Assembly: GCF_000550805.1 (NCBI RefSeq)
Contig: NZ_CP004353.1
Coordinates: 2,790,001-2,854,000, forward strand
From: Corynebacterium vitaeruminis DSM 20294
GTDB lineage: Bacteria; Actinomycetota; Actinomycetes; Mycobacteriales; Mycobacteriaceae
DNA length: 64,000 nt
Direction: 5' to 3'
The position numbers and the translations under genes are program-made. Shown here in pieces: positions 34,675 to 44,291 of the stretch; position 1 is the stretch's first letter, and each line of letters begins with the position of its first letter. Under the pieces are notes generated by a model that made no database searches, was not told the DNA's origin, and was given only the letters and a program-made list of their open reading frames with translations.

Positions 34675-36141
34675 CTAATTCCTTGATTCCGCAAACGAGC
34701 CCGCCAGCGGGTCCCGGCCGTCGTGGGCGTCGAGGACCGGGTCGGGGCGCAGCCCCAGCATCTGCCGGACGATGAGCACCGCGATCGCGATGATGAGCCC
34801 GTCCCTGCCGAGCACGAATAGATCCAGCAACTCACCCGGCGCGCCCTTGTTGTCCTGCCCGAGCATGTGCCACATGAGCACCGGCCACGTCAGGGCGTCG
34901 ACAAGCGCCCAGGAAAACAGCAAACGCCAATTCGGCAAGGCCAACGCCGCGAGAACGACCAGCCAGAGCGAATACTGCGGGCTCCACACCTTGTTCGTGA
35001 GCAGGAAGGCCGCGACGATGAGGTAGCACAGCTCCGCGACGCGCGGCTGGCGGCTGACCCGCAGGCCGAGGACGGCGATGGCCGCGCAGAGGCCGAGGAA
35101 CAGGGCGAGGCTGACCGCGTTGAGGATCACCGGCGTGCCGGAGCCGTCGAAGCCCGACCAGCCGAACTCGCGCGCGATCACCGCGTAGATGGTGGTCCAC
35201 TCCCAGCTGCGCTGCGAGTTGAGCCGGAAGAACTCCGCCCACGCCTGCGGGTACACGATCGCGACGGAGACGTTGCACACCAGCCACGTGACCACCGTGG
35301 CGGCGAACAACTTCGCCAGCGGCGCGTAACGCCGCGTGCGCACCGCGAGCACGAGAAACGCCCCGAGCAGGAACAACGGCCACAGCTTGAACGCAGTGCC
35401 CAGCCCGATGAAAACACCCGCGGCGACCGGCTGCCTGCGGGAGAAACACCACAGCGCCAGCGTCGCGGCGAGGATGGACGGGATGTCCCAGTTGGTGAAC
35501 GCGTGCGCGATGACCAGCGGCGACGCGGCAACCAGCAGCGCGTCCCACACGCGATTGCCGGCCAGCTCCGCGACGAGCCGGACCACGCCGACCCACATGA
35601 GCGCCATGACCAGCGCGGTGAGCGCGAAGTAGACGCTGGCCTCGGGCACCGCACCGGGAACCAGCGAAACCACCGGGTAGACCGCGCGGGTGAGGATCGC
35701 GATGAGCCACTGGAACATGCCCGCGAGCACCGGGTACTCCATGTACCTCGTGTGGCCGTCTTCCTCCCAGCTAAACGCGTACGGGAACCCCGGATGGTCG
35801 AGCCCGCGCCCGCTAAAGAGCGGAATGATGTCGTTGTAGCAGGCGGACGTGTACTGCCGGTTGCCCGCCCAGTTCAGCTGCGCGACACCGTCGACGAGCG
35901 TTCCCCCCAGGCAGTTGGCCTTGGCCATGTACCCCAGGCTCAAGAAGGTGAGCGCGACCACCGTGAGCACGCGGATCGGGGTCCATATCCGCTGCGTTCC
36001 CGGGCGCGCGAAGCGTCCGAGCGGACCGCCGAGGAAGCGGGCGAAGTCGCGGGCGATGGGCTCCGTGCGGGTCGGGGAGACGCGCCGCGAGGGGTCGCCG
36101 AGGTACGCGGGCGAGTGTTTGTCTGCCACCTTTGCTTTCAC
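34675..36141 (-). CDS. GT87/DUF2029-family membrane glycosyltransferase
   Basis: A 488-residue protein with about eleven to thirteen membrane helices and an extracytoplasmic loop after the first helix (GYMAKANCLGG, DDIIPLFSGRGLDHP-type region). The family uses polyprenyl-phosphate sugars (GT-C fold) to build envelope glycans or lipoglycans. Its position between ponA and rpsF matches the mycobacterial Rv0050-Rv0053 order, supporting orthology with Rv0051. WSPQYSLWLVVLAALALP near residue 395 is typical. The exact acceptor is unknown. Confidence 0.85.
   Translation of the reverse strand: MKAKVADKHSPAYLGDPSRRVSPTRTEPIARDFARFLGGPLGRFARPGTQRIWTPIRVLTVVALTFLSLGYMAKANCLGGTLVDGVAQLNWAGNRQYTSACYNDIIPLFSGRGLDHPGFPYAFSWEEDGHTRYMEYPVLAGMFQWLIAILTRAVYPVVSLVPGAVPEASVYFALTALVMALMWVGVVRLVAELAGNRVWDALLVAASPLVIAHAFTNWDIPSILAATLALWCFSRRQPVAAGVFIGLGTAFKLWPLFLLGAFLVLAVRTRRYAPLAKLFAATVVTWLVCNVSVAIVYPQAWAEFFRLNSQRSWEWTTIYAVIAREFGWSGFDGSGTPVILNAVSLALFLGLCAAIAVLGLRVSRQPRVAELCYLIVAAFLLTNKVWSPQYSLWLVVLAALALPNWRLLFSWALVDALTWPVLMWHMLGQDNKGAPGELLDLFVLGRDGLIIAIAVLIVRQMLGLRPDPVLDAHDGRDPLAGSFAESRN
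34893..34908 (-). repeat. Dispersed motif-like sequence inside GT87 gene, copy G
   Basis: Minus strand GCGCTTGTCGACGCCC, encoding ALVDA. It may be chance coding similarity rather than a true copy. Confidence 0.35.
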
Positions 36142-36175
36142 CCTCTCAACCGTAGTGCATCGCGTCCAGCGGGGG

Positions 36176-36203
36176 TTGCTTGTCGTGCTTTACGACGCTT
36201 CGC
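36176..36203 (+). repeat. Dispersed motif, doubled variant, copy H
   Basis: TTGCTTGTCGT followed at once by GCTTTACGACGCTTCG, as if two partial copies were joined, between ponA and the GT87 gene. Confidence 0.5.
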
Positions 36204-36222
36204 CGGTGGCCACAAACACAAA

Positions 36223-36256
36223 GGCGGGTGCCCCGAGTTTCCTCGTGACACCCGCC
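36223..36256 (-). terminator. Terminator of ponA
   Basis: GGCGGGTG and CACCCGCC form an eight-base-pair stem. The minus strand continues TTTGTGTTTG. It starts 17 bases after the ponA stop. Confidence 0.75.
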
Positions 36257-36273
36257 GCACCATTCGTGGGGGC

Positions 36274-38529
36274 TTATCCGCCTAGGCCCGGAATGACCAG
36301 GCCGGGTAGGACCTCAATCCCGCCGGTTCCGCCTGTGCCTCCGGTTCCGCCGGTGCCGGTGCCGGTATTGGGGACGGGGACGGCCGGAACCCCGACCTCG
36401 GGCACGGTGGCCGCGGGATCCTCCGGCGTGACCGGGGTCGCCTCGGCTGGGGCCGCCGGCGCGATGCTCTCTGCACCCGTGCCCTGCGTGCCCTGGCTCG
36501 TGCCGGTGCTGGGGGCGTAGCCCGATCCGTAGCTTCCGCTCTTGACGTAGTCGAGCGGCTCGGCCGCCTTGAACTGCTCGTAGTCCTTGCCGTCGAGGGC
36601 GTTGTCGAGGATGTCCTTCCACGTCGACGCGGGGAGGCCGGAGCCGTACATGAGGCCGCCGTAGGAGTTGGTCAGCGGGGAACCGTCATCGGTGCCGGCC
36701 CACACGGCGGTGGCCAGCTGCGGGGTCGCGCCGATCATCCAGGCGTCCTTGTTGGACCCGGTGTCGCCGAGCTGGGTGGTGCCGGTCTTGGCCACGGACT
36801 CGCGTCCGCCCGCGAGGCTGTTGCCGTTGGAGTAGGCGGCAATCGGCAGCATGGCGTCGAGGACGTTGGTGGCCACCGCCTCGCTCACGCGGCGCTCGGC
36901 CTTGGAGCCGTCGTGCTGGTAGAGCACCTCGCCGGTCGCCGTCTCCACCTTCTCCACGAAGTAGGCGTCGTGGTAGACGCCGTAGTTGGCCAGGGTGGAC
37001 AGGGCGTGGGCCATGTCCAGCGGGCGGGTCTGGTACTGGCCCAGGATGACGCCCTCGTAGGGCTGCCCGCCGTTCTCGGTCAGGGTCTCGGGGATGTCCG
37101 GCAGGGAGCGTGCCACGCCCAGGGCGTGCGCCATGTCTGCGGTGTCCTGGCTTCCATGCTCCAGATCATCTTGCAGGCGCAAGAAGGAGGTGTTGTAGGA
37201 CTTCTTCAGCGCTTCCTTGATCGAGCAGGAGCCGCAGCCGGCCTCCTCGACGTTGGTCACGAGCACGCCGCCGCGCAGCTGGTACGGGTCGGAGCTGTAG
37301 TAGGTCGAGGTGGGGATGCCTTGCTGCACCGCCGCGGCGAGGCCGAAGATCTTGAAGGTGGAGCCGGTCTGCAAGCCCGCGTTGGCGTAGTCGTAGCCGT
37401 TTGGGTCCTCGCCGCCATAGTAGCCGCGCACGGCACCCGTCGCGGGCTCCACCGACACGGCCGCCATGCGGATGTTGCTGTTCTCGCCCTGCAGGTTGTT
37501 GTGGATGGAGTCCACGGTGGCCTGCTGGGTCTGCGGGTCGATGGTGGTGGTCACACGCAGGCCCTTGGTCTCCACGTCCTCCTCGGTGATGCCGAGGCTG
37601 TTGAGCTCCGCCATGACCTGGTTCTTGATGTGGCCGTTGGTCCCGTCGGCCTCGGTGTAGGCGCTGTTGAGGGCCGGATCGATGGTGTCCGGGTAGGTCA
37701 GGTTTGCGCGCTCGTCGGCGTCGAGCCAGCCGGAGGAGACCATGCCATCGAGGACGTAGTTCCAGCGATCCTCGGCCTCCTGGCGGTTGGTCCACGGGTC
37801 CAGCTGGCTGGGGCGCTGGATGGAGGCGGCGAGCACGGCCGACTGCGCGACATTGAGCTGGGAGGCAGGAATTCCGAAGTAGGCGTATGCCGCGGCGTCG
37901 ATGCCGTAGGCGTTGCGGCCGAAGTAGATGGTGTTGAGGTACGCCTCGAGGATCTGATCCTTCGACCACTCGTTGGTCATCTTCACCGAGTAGACGAGCT
38001 CCTTCGCCTTGCGCATGTAGGAGCGCTCGTTGCCCACGACGCTGTTCTTGACGTACTGCTGCGTGATGGTGGAACCGCCACCGGCGGAAGAGTTGCCGGT
38101 GAGCTGGCCGAGCGCGGCGCGCGCGAATCCGGTGAAGGAGAAGCCGCTGTTCGAGTAGAACTCGCGATCCTCCGCGGCGAGAACCGCGTGGCGCGTGGTC
38201 TCCGGGATGGAATCGATCGACACCTCGCGGCGGTTACCCTCCGGCGGGACGATGCGCGCCAGCTCGGTCGTGGAATCGGAGGCGTAGATCTCGGTGACCT
38301 GCTTGGTGGTCAGCTCGCCCGGCTTGGGCACGTCGGTGACGGCATACGCCACGCCGAAGACCAGCAGGGGGATCATGATCAGCGCGACGATCACGCCGAT
38401 GACAGAGTTCCTGACCATGTGCTGCTCGGCTTTCGCCCGGCGCTTGGCGGGCTTACTGCTCCCCTCGGAGCTCTTGCCTGAGCCCTTACCCGACGAAGAA
38501 GGCTTCGATGAGTTGTTGTTTCCTGCCAC
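36274..38529 (-). CDS. ponA: Bifunctional class A penicillin-binding protein
   Basis: A 751-residue peptidoglycan synthase. There is a basic, Ser/Lys-rich cytoplasmic tail (1-40) and one membrane helix (41-64). The GT51 glycosyltransferase has catalytic E120 in AAEDREFYSNSGF, plus GGSTITQQYVKN and ILEAYLNTIYFGRNAYGIDAA. The transpeptidase has S390 in STFK, S444 in SYN and K581 in KTGTT. A Gly/Thr/Pro-rich C-terminal tail (about 690-751) carries the tandem GTGGTGGTGG. It polymerises and crosslinks glycan strands outside the membrane and is the beta-lactam target. It is syntenic with mycobacterial ponA1. Confidence 0.96.
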   Translation of the reverse strand: MAGNNNSSKPSSSGKGSGKSSEGSSKPAKRRAKAEQHMVRNSVIGVIVALIMIPLLVFGVAYAVTDVPKPGELTTKQVTEIYASDSTTELARIVPPEGNRREVSIDSIPETTRHAVLAAEDREFYSNSGFSFTGFARAALGQLTGNSSAGGGSTITQQYVKNSVVGNERSYMRKAKELVYSVKMTNEWSKDQILEAYLNTIYFGRNAYGIDAAAYAYFGIPASQLNVAQSAVLAASIQRPSQLDPWTNRQEAEDRWNYVLDGMVSSGWLDADERANLTYPDTIDPALNSAYTEADGTNGHIKNQVMAELNSLGITEEDVETKGLRVTTTIDPQTQQATVDSIHNNLQGENSNIRMAAVSVEPATGAVRGYYGGEDPNGYDYANAGLQTGSTFKIFGLAAAVQQGIPTSTYYSSDPYQLRGGVLVTNVEEAGCGSCSIKEALKKSYNTSFLRLQDDLEHGSQDTADMAHALGVARSLPDIPETLTENGGQPYEGVILGQYQTRPLDMAHALSTLANYGVYHDAYFVEKVETATGEVLYQHDGSKAERRVSEAVATNVLDAMLPIAAYSNGNSLAGGRESVAKTGTTQLGDTGSNKDAWMIGATPQLATAVWAGTDDGSPLTNSYGGLMYGSGLPASTWKDILDNALDGKDYEQFKAAEPLDYVKSGSYGSGYAPSTGTSQGTQGTGAESIAPAAPAEATPVTPEDPAATVPEVGVPAVPVPNTGTGTGGTGGTGGTGGIEVLPGLVIPGLGG

Positions 38530-38671
38530 TTATCTTCCGTGCTTCCTAAAAGTCTTCCTGCTCACGCAAGACTGCCAACTAACGCCCCGATCGTCGATCG
38601 CGAGCCACACATACCTAAAGAGTCTAGGGCCCACGGCCGCGATTATTAAGGCCGCCACTCAGATTCGCAGT

Positions 38672-39052
38672 TTATCCCCCGTCACTGGCCCCGCCATTAG
38701 TGACCGTGACCTCGCTGAGGAGGTGGTTCCAGCGGCAGGAGGGGCAGACTTCTACGGTGTGGACGCGGAAGGTCTTCCCCTCAGCCACGAAGGCCTCGAT
38801 CTCCTCCATGCTGCGGGCCGTGGAGGAGGCCTTGCCCAGTTCATCGCCGTAGACCCAGTACACGATCCGCAGGTCTTTGCCTTCGCACACGGGGCAAGGG
38901 TACCCCGCCGGGTTTCCGTGGAAGCGCGAGGCCGTCACCAAGATGAAGTCCGCATCGCAGAGATCGCGCCTGGCGATCGCCCCGGCCCGCCACTGTCCGA
39001 GCGTCCTCGCGCGGGTCAGCCGGTGCGAGATCTCGCCGCTTCGTTGCATCAT
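38672..39052 (-). CDS. DUF5318 protein with zinc-ribbon-like cysteines
   Basis: A 126-residue conserved actinobacterial protein. YPCPVCEGKDLRIVYWVYGDELG and VEVCPSCRWNHLL provide two C-x2-C pairs, consistent with a zinc ribbon. Orthologues lie beside ponA in mycobacteria (Rv0049), and the same arrangement holds here, 142 bases upstream of ponA. The function is unknown. Divergent from the MarR gene, with a dyad between them. Confidence 0.82.
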   Translation of the reverse strand: MMQRSGEISHRLTRARTLGQWRAGAIARRDLCDADFILVTASRFHGNPAGYPCPVCEGKDLRIVYWVYGDELGKASSTARSMEEIEAFVAEGKTFRVHTVEVCPSCRWNHLLSEVTVTNGGASDGG

Positions 39053-39134
39053 TCGAGACAGTCTATTCCCTTCGCACGCGTCGGGAGCCAGGCGAAAAGC
39101 GAAGGCCCAACCCCCAGTTTTTCGTTATTTTCTT

Positions 39135-39157
39135 GTGCGAATCTATCAACTTCGCAC
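39135..39157 (+). promoter_or_regulatory. Inverted repeat and leaderless promoter of the MarR gene
   Basis: GTGCGAA (39135-39141) and TTCGCAC (39151-39157) with a nine-base spacer. TAGAAT at 39168-39173 lies six bases before the ATG at 39180, so the dyad covers the -35 area. Probably the regulator's own operator. Confidence 0.6.
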
Positions 39158-39179
39158 CCTGGCCTTATAGAATGCTGAT

Positions 39180-39632
39180 ATGACGTCGCAAACCCCTCAT
39201 GACATAGCCGCCAGCATCCGACCCGCGCTCACCCAGCTGTACGTGTTGTATTTCCGGCTCGCCGGTCAATCGGACCTCACCGGCCCCCAGATGACCATCC
39301 TCACTCGCTTGGATGAGCACGGCCCGGCGCGCATCAGCCAGATCGCCCAGGCGGAGGGGATTCGCATGCCCACAGCGTCCAACGCGCTCCACCAGCTCGA
39401 GCAGCGCGGAATGATCGAGCGCATCCGCGACGAGGAAGACCGCCGCGGCGTCAAGGTGCGGCTCACCGAGTTCGGTCACTCGGAACTCAAGCGCGTCGGC
39501 GAGGAGCGCACCGCCCACCTCGCGCGGATGCTCGAGTCTCTGCCCGCCGAGAAGCTGGCGGAGACCGCGCGCCTCGCGCCGGTCATCAATGACTTAGCGG
39601 AAACCTACTCTGATATTCTTAAGCAGCAGTAG
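39180..39632 (+). CDS. malR: MarR-family regulator, MalR-like
   Basis: A 150-residue winged-helix regulator. The DNA-binding region (about 45-105) contains LTRLDEHGPARISQIAQAEGIRM, the recognition helix TASNALHQLEQRG, and the wing IRDEEDRRGVKVRLTEFG. In C. glutamicum the MarR protein MalR sits next to ponA and a universal stress gene and controls envelope remodelling; the same arrangement is seen here, so orthology is likely but not proven. Leaderless start at 39180. The USP gene follows by 47 bases. Confidence 0.85.
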   Translation: MTSQTPHDIAASIRPALTQLYVLYFRLAGQSDLTGPQMTILTRLDEHGPARISQIAQAEGIRMPTASNALHQLEQRGMIERIRDEEDRRGVKVRLTEFGHSELKRVGEERTAHLARMLESLPAEKLAETARLAPVINDLAETYSDILKQQ

Positions 39633-39679
39633 CCTCCACTTTCTTGAGGGGGCGCCCATGAGTTAAGCACGACGGCGAG

Positions 39680-40639
39680 ATGACGAAAAAGAGTTCCACT
39701 GACGATTCCCCCGACCATGCGGCGGACCCCATCCACGTCCTCGTCGTGTGGTCCCCCAACGAGGGCGGCAATGAGGCGATCCAGGTTGCGGCGTGGCTCG
39801 CCCGCACCACCCCGGTGGAAATCCGCTGCGTAACCACCTTCCTGCGGCCGTGGCCCTCGCCGTCAATCTCCAAGCTGGGAGACAAGTACAAGCGCTGGTT
39901 CAAGAAGGAAGCGTCCCGGCTCGAGAAGGTCGTGCGTAGCGAGCTGAGCAAGGAGGGCCTCGATTCCGAGCAGCTCAACAAGCGCGTCTCCATCTTCGCC
40001 GACGGATCCAACGAAGCGGCCCTGCTCGCCGAGGCCGCCGCCGACTACCACGCAGACGTGATCCTGCTCGGCTCCAACGCCACTGCCCCGAAGGGGCGAT
40101 TCCTCCCCAGCACCACGGCCGACACGCTGCTGCACTCCTCCCCGATCCCGCTCGGTCTGGCCCCGCGCAGCCCCAAGCTGTCCAAGCGCGGCATCACCCG
40201 CATCAACTACGCCCACGTCAGCGACGAGGACCCCTCCAAGGATCTGCACCGCGTCGCCCTACTCGCGCGCCAGTGGGACGTGCCCTTGCGCATCGTCGCT
40301 CTGTCCCCCAGCGGGTTCGGCCAGGCCCCCATCAGCCAGTCCCTCGAGCTCCCGAGCGATCTCACCCTGGAGTGGCGCGAGAACACCCTCGCCATTCTGG
40401 ATCGTCTCAGCGACTCACTCCACGATGAATTCCCCGAGGTCTTCGTCGAGACCGAGGTGGCGTCCGGTTCCGGGTGGGCTGGCGCGCTCGACGCCGTGAA
40501 GTGGAAGAAGGGCGACCTGCTGTGCCTGCGCTCCACGCCGATGCGCGCCATCGAGCGCGTATTCGTCGGCTCCCAGGCCGCGGAGATCCTCCCCCACGTG
40601 CGCGTTCCCGTGCTCATGCTCCAGGCCGCCGCCTCCTAA
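39680..40639 (+). CDS. Universal stress protein, tandem domain
   Basis: A 319-residue protein with two divergent Usp-like domains (about 17-160 and 170-315). The ATP-binding glycine pattern is degenerate: LLGSNATAPKGRFLPSTTADTLL in the first and CLRSTPMRAIERVFVGSQAAEIL in the second. It may therefore not bind ATP like classic UspA. Its operon with the MarR regulator suggests induction under envelope or antibiotic stress. ATG 39680 is used, preceded by GGCGAG. Confidence 0.85.
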   Translation: MTKKSSTDDSPDHAADPIHVLVVWSPNEGGNEAIQVAAWLARTTPVEIRCVTTFLRPWPSPSISKLGDKYKRWFKKEASRLEKVVRSELSKEGLDSEQLNKRVSIFADGSNEAALLAEAAADYHADVILLGSNATAPKGRFLPSTTADTLLHSSPIPLGLAPRSPKLSKRGITRINYAHVSDEDPSKDLHRVALLARQWDVPLRIVALSPSGFGQAPISQSLELPSDLTLEWRENTLAILDRLSDSLHDEFPEVFVETEVASGSGWAGALDAVKWKKGDLLCLRSTPMRAIERVFVGSQAAEILPHVRVPVLMLQAAAS

Positions 40640-40655
40640 CCCGAAAGGTCGACCC

Positions 40656-41315
40656 ATGTCCTCTCCCGTTGCAGTCGTGACCGGCGCCAGCCGCGGGGTT
40701 GGCCTCGCCGTCACGCGTTTGCTTATCGACGGCGGGTACCGCGTCCACGCCCAGTACCATAGGAAGCCCGCGGACTTCTCTCACGAGCGACTGTCGTGGT
40801 GGCAGGCCGACCTCCGCGCGCCGCTCGGCGACAGAGCCCCCGCCCTCGAGCGCGTCGACGCGCTCGTCCACTGCGCGGGCGTGTGCACGCTCGGGACCTG
40901 TGCCGACACCCCGCGAAGTGAGTGGGAGGAACACATGGCGGTCAACCTCCACGGCCCCGTCGAGCTCACCGCCGCGCTCCTGCCCGCGCTGCGCACGGCC
41001 CGCGGGCACGTCGTGTACATCAACTCCGGCGCCGGCAAGCACGCCAACCCCAATTGGGGGACCTACGCCGCGAGCAAGTTTGCCGCCCGCGCGTGGTGCG
41101 ACGCGCTGCGCCAGGAGGAAAAGAACATCTCCGTGACCGGCATTTTCCCAGGTCGCATCGCTACCGACATGCAGAAAGCCATCGTCAAACAGGAGGAAAG
41201 GGTCTACGATCCCACGGACTTCCTCGCACCGGAGACGGTCGCCCGCAGCGTCCTTCACGCCATCGGCACCCCTAAAGATGGGCAAATCCACGAGATCGTC
41301 TTGCGCTCTCGCTAA
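40656..41315 (+). CDS. Short-chain dehydrogenase/reductase
   Basis: A 219-residue SDR with the cofactor motif TGASRGVG (9-16), the NAG-like HCAG (72-75) and catalytic S124, Y137 and K141 (INSG, TYAASK). It oxidises or reduces an unidentified alcohol/carbonyl with NAD(P). AAAGG precedes the ATG, 16 bases after the USP gene, so it belongs to the MarR-USP operon. A motif-like sequence occurs in the codons for residues 21-26. Confidence 0.9.
   Translation: MSSPVAVVTGASRGVGLAVTRLLIDGGYRVHAQYHRKPADFSHERLSWWQADLRAPLGDRAPALERVDALVHCAGVCTLGTCADTPRSEWEEHMAVNLHGPVELTAALLPALRTARGHVVYINSGAGKHANPNWGTYAASKFAARAWCDALRQEEKNISVTGIFPGRIATDMQKAIVKQEERVYDPTDFLAPETVARSVLHAIGTPKDGQIHEIVLRSR
40718..40734 (+). repeat. 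Dispersed motif-like sequence inside SDR gene, copy I
   Basis: TTTGCTTATCGACGGCG encodes LLIDGG in the first helix of the Rossmann fold. The frame is kept. Confidence 0.4.
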
Positions 41316-41373
41316 TAGAGGGAAGATTATCTTCTCACAAGGGCACAACCCCCTACCGAAGGAGTTCGATTAG

Positions 41374-41850
41374 GTGAACAGCAGGCACATGGATCACCCG
41401 GAAAATGACCTGACTTCGGACGCCGACTACGCTAACCGCTTCATGCCGCCGCCCACCACGTTCGACGAGCTCGCCGACGCCCCCGACCCGCTGCTCCAGG
41501 CTCAGGCCAACAAGCGCTCGACGAAGCAGGCCATCGTCTACACCTTCAGCGTCATCTTCGGGACGATCCTCTTCGGCCTGGCGCTCGCGTTCGTCTCTCG
41601 GGCGATGGGCGGGCCCCAGTGCGACTCCGGCGAGGCGAAGTGGATGTGCACCAGCGCCGCCGAGATCTGGTGGCCGCTGGCCACCAGCCTCGTCCCCGTC
41701 TGGGGTGCGATCGGCTGCGGCATCATCCTCTACCGCAAGTACGTCAACTACATCCGTTGGCGCCCGTGGATGGGGGCCTTCTGGACGCTCATCCCCTGGT
41801 CCATGCTCTGGATGACCACCACCTTCCAGATGAGCATCTCCAACCACTAG
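41374..41850 (+). CDS. Conserved membrane protein, three helices
   Basis: A 158-residue protein. A hydrophilic N-terminus (1-45) is followed by helices at about 52-75, 96-115 and 128-150, with two cysteines in the CDSGEAKWMC loop. GTG 41374 has AAGGAG nine bases upstream; ATG 41389 is an alternative. It stands 58 bases after the SDR gene. No named family was recognised. Confidence 0.72.
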   Translation: MNSRHMDHPENDLTSDADYANRFMPPPTTFDELADAPDPLLQAQANKRSTKQAIVYTFSVIFGTILFGLALAFVSRAMGGPQCDSGEAKWMCTSAAEIWWPLATSLVPVWGAIGCGIILYRKYVNYIRWRPWMGAFWTLIPWSMLWMTTTFQMSISNH

Positions 41851-41940
41851 GTTCGCCAAGCGTTCTTTTCGCCTTCACCTCCGCGAAACAAACGGCTCCT
41901 ACGCTGCGAGAATCCCCTCAGAACGAAAAGGATTTCTCAC

Positions 41941-43365
41941 ATGCGTCATCGCCTAGCCCTCCTCACGGTCCTCGCCGTCTCCACGTCCACCGCCATCGCC
42001 GCGCCCGCGGCGCTCGCGCAATCCACCTCCCCCGTCGTCATCAACGAGGTCGAATCCAACGGCGACGCCGTGGGCGACTGGGTCGAGCTGGCCAACACCA
42101 ACACCTCCGAGTCCGTGGACATCTCCGGCTGGACCATCATCGACGGCGACGCCACCCACACCCCGATCACCATCCCCGAGGGCACCTCCATCGAGTCCGG
42201 CGGCTACTACGTCTTGCACACCGAGCCTTCCTTCGGACTCGGCGGCGCGGACTCCGTCACCCTGTCCGACGCCTCCGGCACGGTCATCGACACCGTCTCG
42301 TGGACCGCGCACGCCGCCACCACCCTGGGCCGTCTCCCGGACATGACCGGCGACTTCGCCGAGACCCCGGCCCCCACCCAGGGCCTGCGCAACGATGACG
42401 CCACCGCGGACAACCCGGTGCAGACCGTGCCTTACTCCCCCGCCGGGCTCACCATCTCCCCGGTCGACTTGGGCGCCGACTTCACCGGCGAGGACTTCTC
42501 CGGAGCCGACTTCGACGCCACCGGCCGCGCCTGGGTGGTCAACAACGGCACCGGCGAGCTCTTCGCCCTCGACTACGACGAGGCCACCAAGACCTACACC
42601 GAAGCAGGCCACTGGACCCTGCACTACGCCGACGGCACCGGCACCCCGGACTCCGAGGGCGTGGCTGTCACCGACAGCGGCATTTACGTGGCCACCGAGC
42701 GCAACAACGACGACAAGGCGGTCTCCCGCCCCTCTGTCCTGCGCTTCGACCTGCCCACCGGCACCGACGGCGAGCTGAATGCCGCCGCGGAGTGGAACCT
42801 GACCGAGTTCACCGGGGAGCTTTCCGCCAACGGCGGCGCCGAGGCCATCGAGTACGTCCCCGAGGCTGGCCTGTTCGCGGTGGGCATCGAGTCCACCGGT
42901 GAGGTGCTCTTCCTCAACCTCGACGGCGAGAAGGCCGAGCTTGCCCAGCGCTACGCTTCCCCCTTCGCCGCGGTTGCCTCGCTCAACTACACCGCCTCCA
43001 CCAAGGAGCTGCGCGTGGCCTGCGACGACGCCTGCGACGGCCAGTCCCTCCTCATGACCTACGATGGAACCGAGTTCGTGACCGACGGCACCATCCAGGC
43101 GCGCCCGGAGGGCATCGACAACCTAGCCACCGAGGGCTTCGCCTCCTACGAGGGCACCTGCGAGACCCGCTACCTGTGGGCCGACGACGGCGCCACCCTG
43201 GGCTCCGGCATCCTCGCCGCTAGCCAGCAGACCTGCGCCGACACCCCGGCTGGATCCTCGACCGGGTTCTTCGCCTCGATCCTCGCCTTTTTCAAGGGCA
43301 TCGGCAACTCGCTGTCTTCGTTCCTGCCGCAGCTGACCGCCCTGTTCAAGGGCAGCTCGCTCTAG
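41941..43365 (+). CDS. Secreted lamin-tail-domain protein
   Basis: A 474-residue exported protein. The signal peptide ends AALAQ (cleavage near residue 26). The lamin-tail domain occupies about 28-140 ([32 protein letters not shown]). A beta-propeller-like esterase/phytase-type domain (about 155-430) follows, with [16 protein letters not shown] and [21 protein letters not shown]. An amphipathic C-terminal segment ([16 protein letters not shown]) could touch the membrane; no LPXTG is present. Similar proteins act on extracellular phospho-esters or nucleic acids, but activity is unproven. AACGAAAAGGA precedes the ATG. Its stop shares CTAG with trhO. Confidence 0.82.
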   Translation: MRHRLALLTVLAVSTSTAIAAPAALAQSTSPVVINEVESNGDAVGDWVELANTNTSESVDISGWTIIDGDATHTPITIPEGTSIESGGYYVLHTEPSFGLGGADSVTLSDASGTVIDTVSWTAHAATTLGRLPDMTGDFAETPAPTQGLRNDDATADNPVQTVPYSPAGLTISPVDLGADFTGEDFSGADFDATGRAWVVNNGTGELFALDYDEATKTYTEAGHWTLHYADGTGTPDSEGVAVTDSGIYVATERNNDDKAVSRPSVLRFDLPTGTDGELNAAAEWNLTEFTGELSANGGAEAIEYVPEAGLFAVGIESTGEVLFLNLDGEKAELAQRYASPFAAVASLNYTASTKELRVACDDACDGQSLLMTYDGTEFVTDGTIQARPEGIDNLATEGFASYEGTCETRYLWADDGATLGSGILAASQQTCADTPAGSSTGFFASILAFFKGIGNSLSSFLPQLTALFKGSSL

Positions 43366-44291
43366 AGGGTAGCCGCCAGCTTCGCCGCGACCTCCGCGCA
43401 CTCGGGTTTGCCGCAGTGGCGGGTCTCGATGTGCTCGTAGCACTCCGGGCACATGAGCACGAGGTCGCGGCAGTTGTCCTCGTTGATGCAGTGCTCGAAC
43501 TTGTTGGTGGGCTTGCCGCACTTGCAGTGGCCGAGCTGGATGAACCCGGGGTCCTCGGTACCCGCGCCGAACTCCACGTGCATCCGCTTGTCAAAAACGT
43601 ACAGCGAGCCCTCCCACAGGCCGTCGTTGCCGAACTTCTCGCCGTAGCGGACGATGCCGCCGTCGATCTGGTAGACCTCCTTGAAACCGCGGTTCTTCAT
43701 CAGTGCGGAGAGGATCTCGCAGCGGATGCCGCCCGTGCAGTAGGAGACCACCGGCTTGTCCTTCATCCAGTCGTACTTGCCTGACTCGAGCTCGGCGATG
43801 AAGTCGTGGGTGGTGCGCACGTCCGGGACCACGGCGTTCTTGAACTTGCCGATCTGCGCCTCCATCGCGTTGCGCCCGTCGAAGAAGACCACCTCGTCGC
43901 CGCGCTCCGCGACCAGCTCGTTGACCTGCTCGGGTTTGAGGTGCACGCCGCCGCCCATGACGCCGTTGTTGTCCACCTTCAGCTCCCCCGGCGCGCCGAA
44001 GGCCACGATCTCGTCGCGCACCTTCACCGACAGCCGCGGGAAGTCCTCCGCCCCGCCGTCCGACCACTTAAACTCCGTGCCCTTGAAGCCCGGGTACTCG
44101 CGGAAGCGCTTGATGTAGGCTTTGCAGGCGTCGATGTCTCCGCCGACCGTGCCGTTGATCCCGTGCTCGGAGATGAGGATGCGGCCCTTGAGCCCCAGCA
44201 GCTCGCACAGCTCGCGCTGCCACAGCATGACCGCCTTCGGGTCCGCGATCGGGGTGAACTTGTAATAGAGGAGAATCTTGCCAACAGTCAC
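43362..44291 (-). CDS. trhO: tRNA uridine(34) hydroxylase TrhO (YceA family)
   Basis: A 309-residue protein. The N-terminal acylphosphatase-like domain (1-95) is followed by a rhodanese domain with catalytic C185 in [10 protein letters not shown] and a C-terminal Cys-rich region (C-x-C, C-x3-C patterns around 255-300) that may bind zinc. TrhO makes the oxygen-dependent 5-hydroxyuridine at the wobble position of tRNA. The GTG start at 44291 has TAGGAT six bases upstream, a leaderless arrangement mirrored by the divergent glycosylase. Confidence 0.92.
   Translation of the reverse strand: MTVGKILLYYKFTPIADPKAVMLWQRELCELLGLKGRILISEHGINGTVGGDIDACKAYIKRFREYPGFKGTEFKWSDGGAEDFPRLSVKVRDEIVAFGAPGELKVDNNGVMGGGVHLKPEQVNELVAERGDEVVFFDGRNAMEAQIGKFKNAVVPDVRTTHDFIAELESGKYDWMKDKPVVSYCTGGIRCEILSALMKNRGFKEVYQIDGGIVRYGEKFGNDGLWEGSLYVFDKRMHVEFGAGTEDPGFIQLGHCKCGKPTNKFEHCINEDNCRDLVLMCPECYEHIETRHCGKPECAEVAAKLAATL

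Noticed and set aside
34867..36285. A 472-codon plus-strand frame rich in Arg, Glu and Asp
   Set aside because: It is antisense to the GT87 membrane protein; the composition is that of a G+C-rich shadow frame.
36913..38481. A 522-codon plus-strand frame opposite ponA
   Set aside because: ponA has all catalytic motifs on the minus strand; the opposite frame has no recognisable domain.
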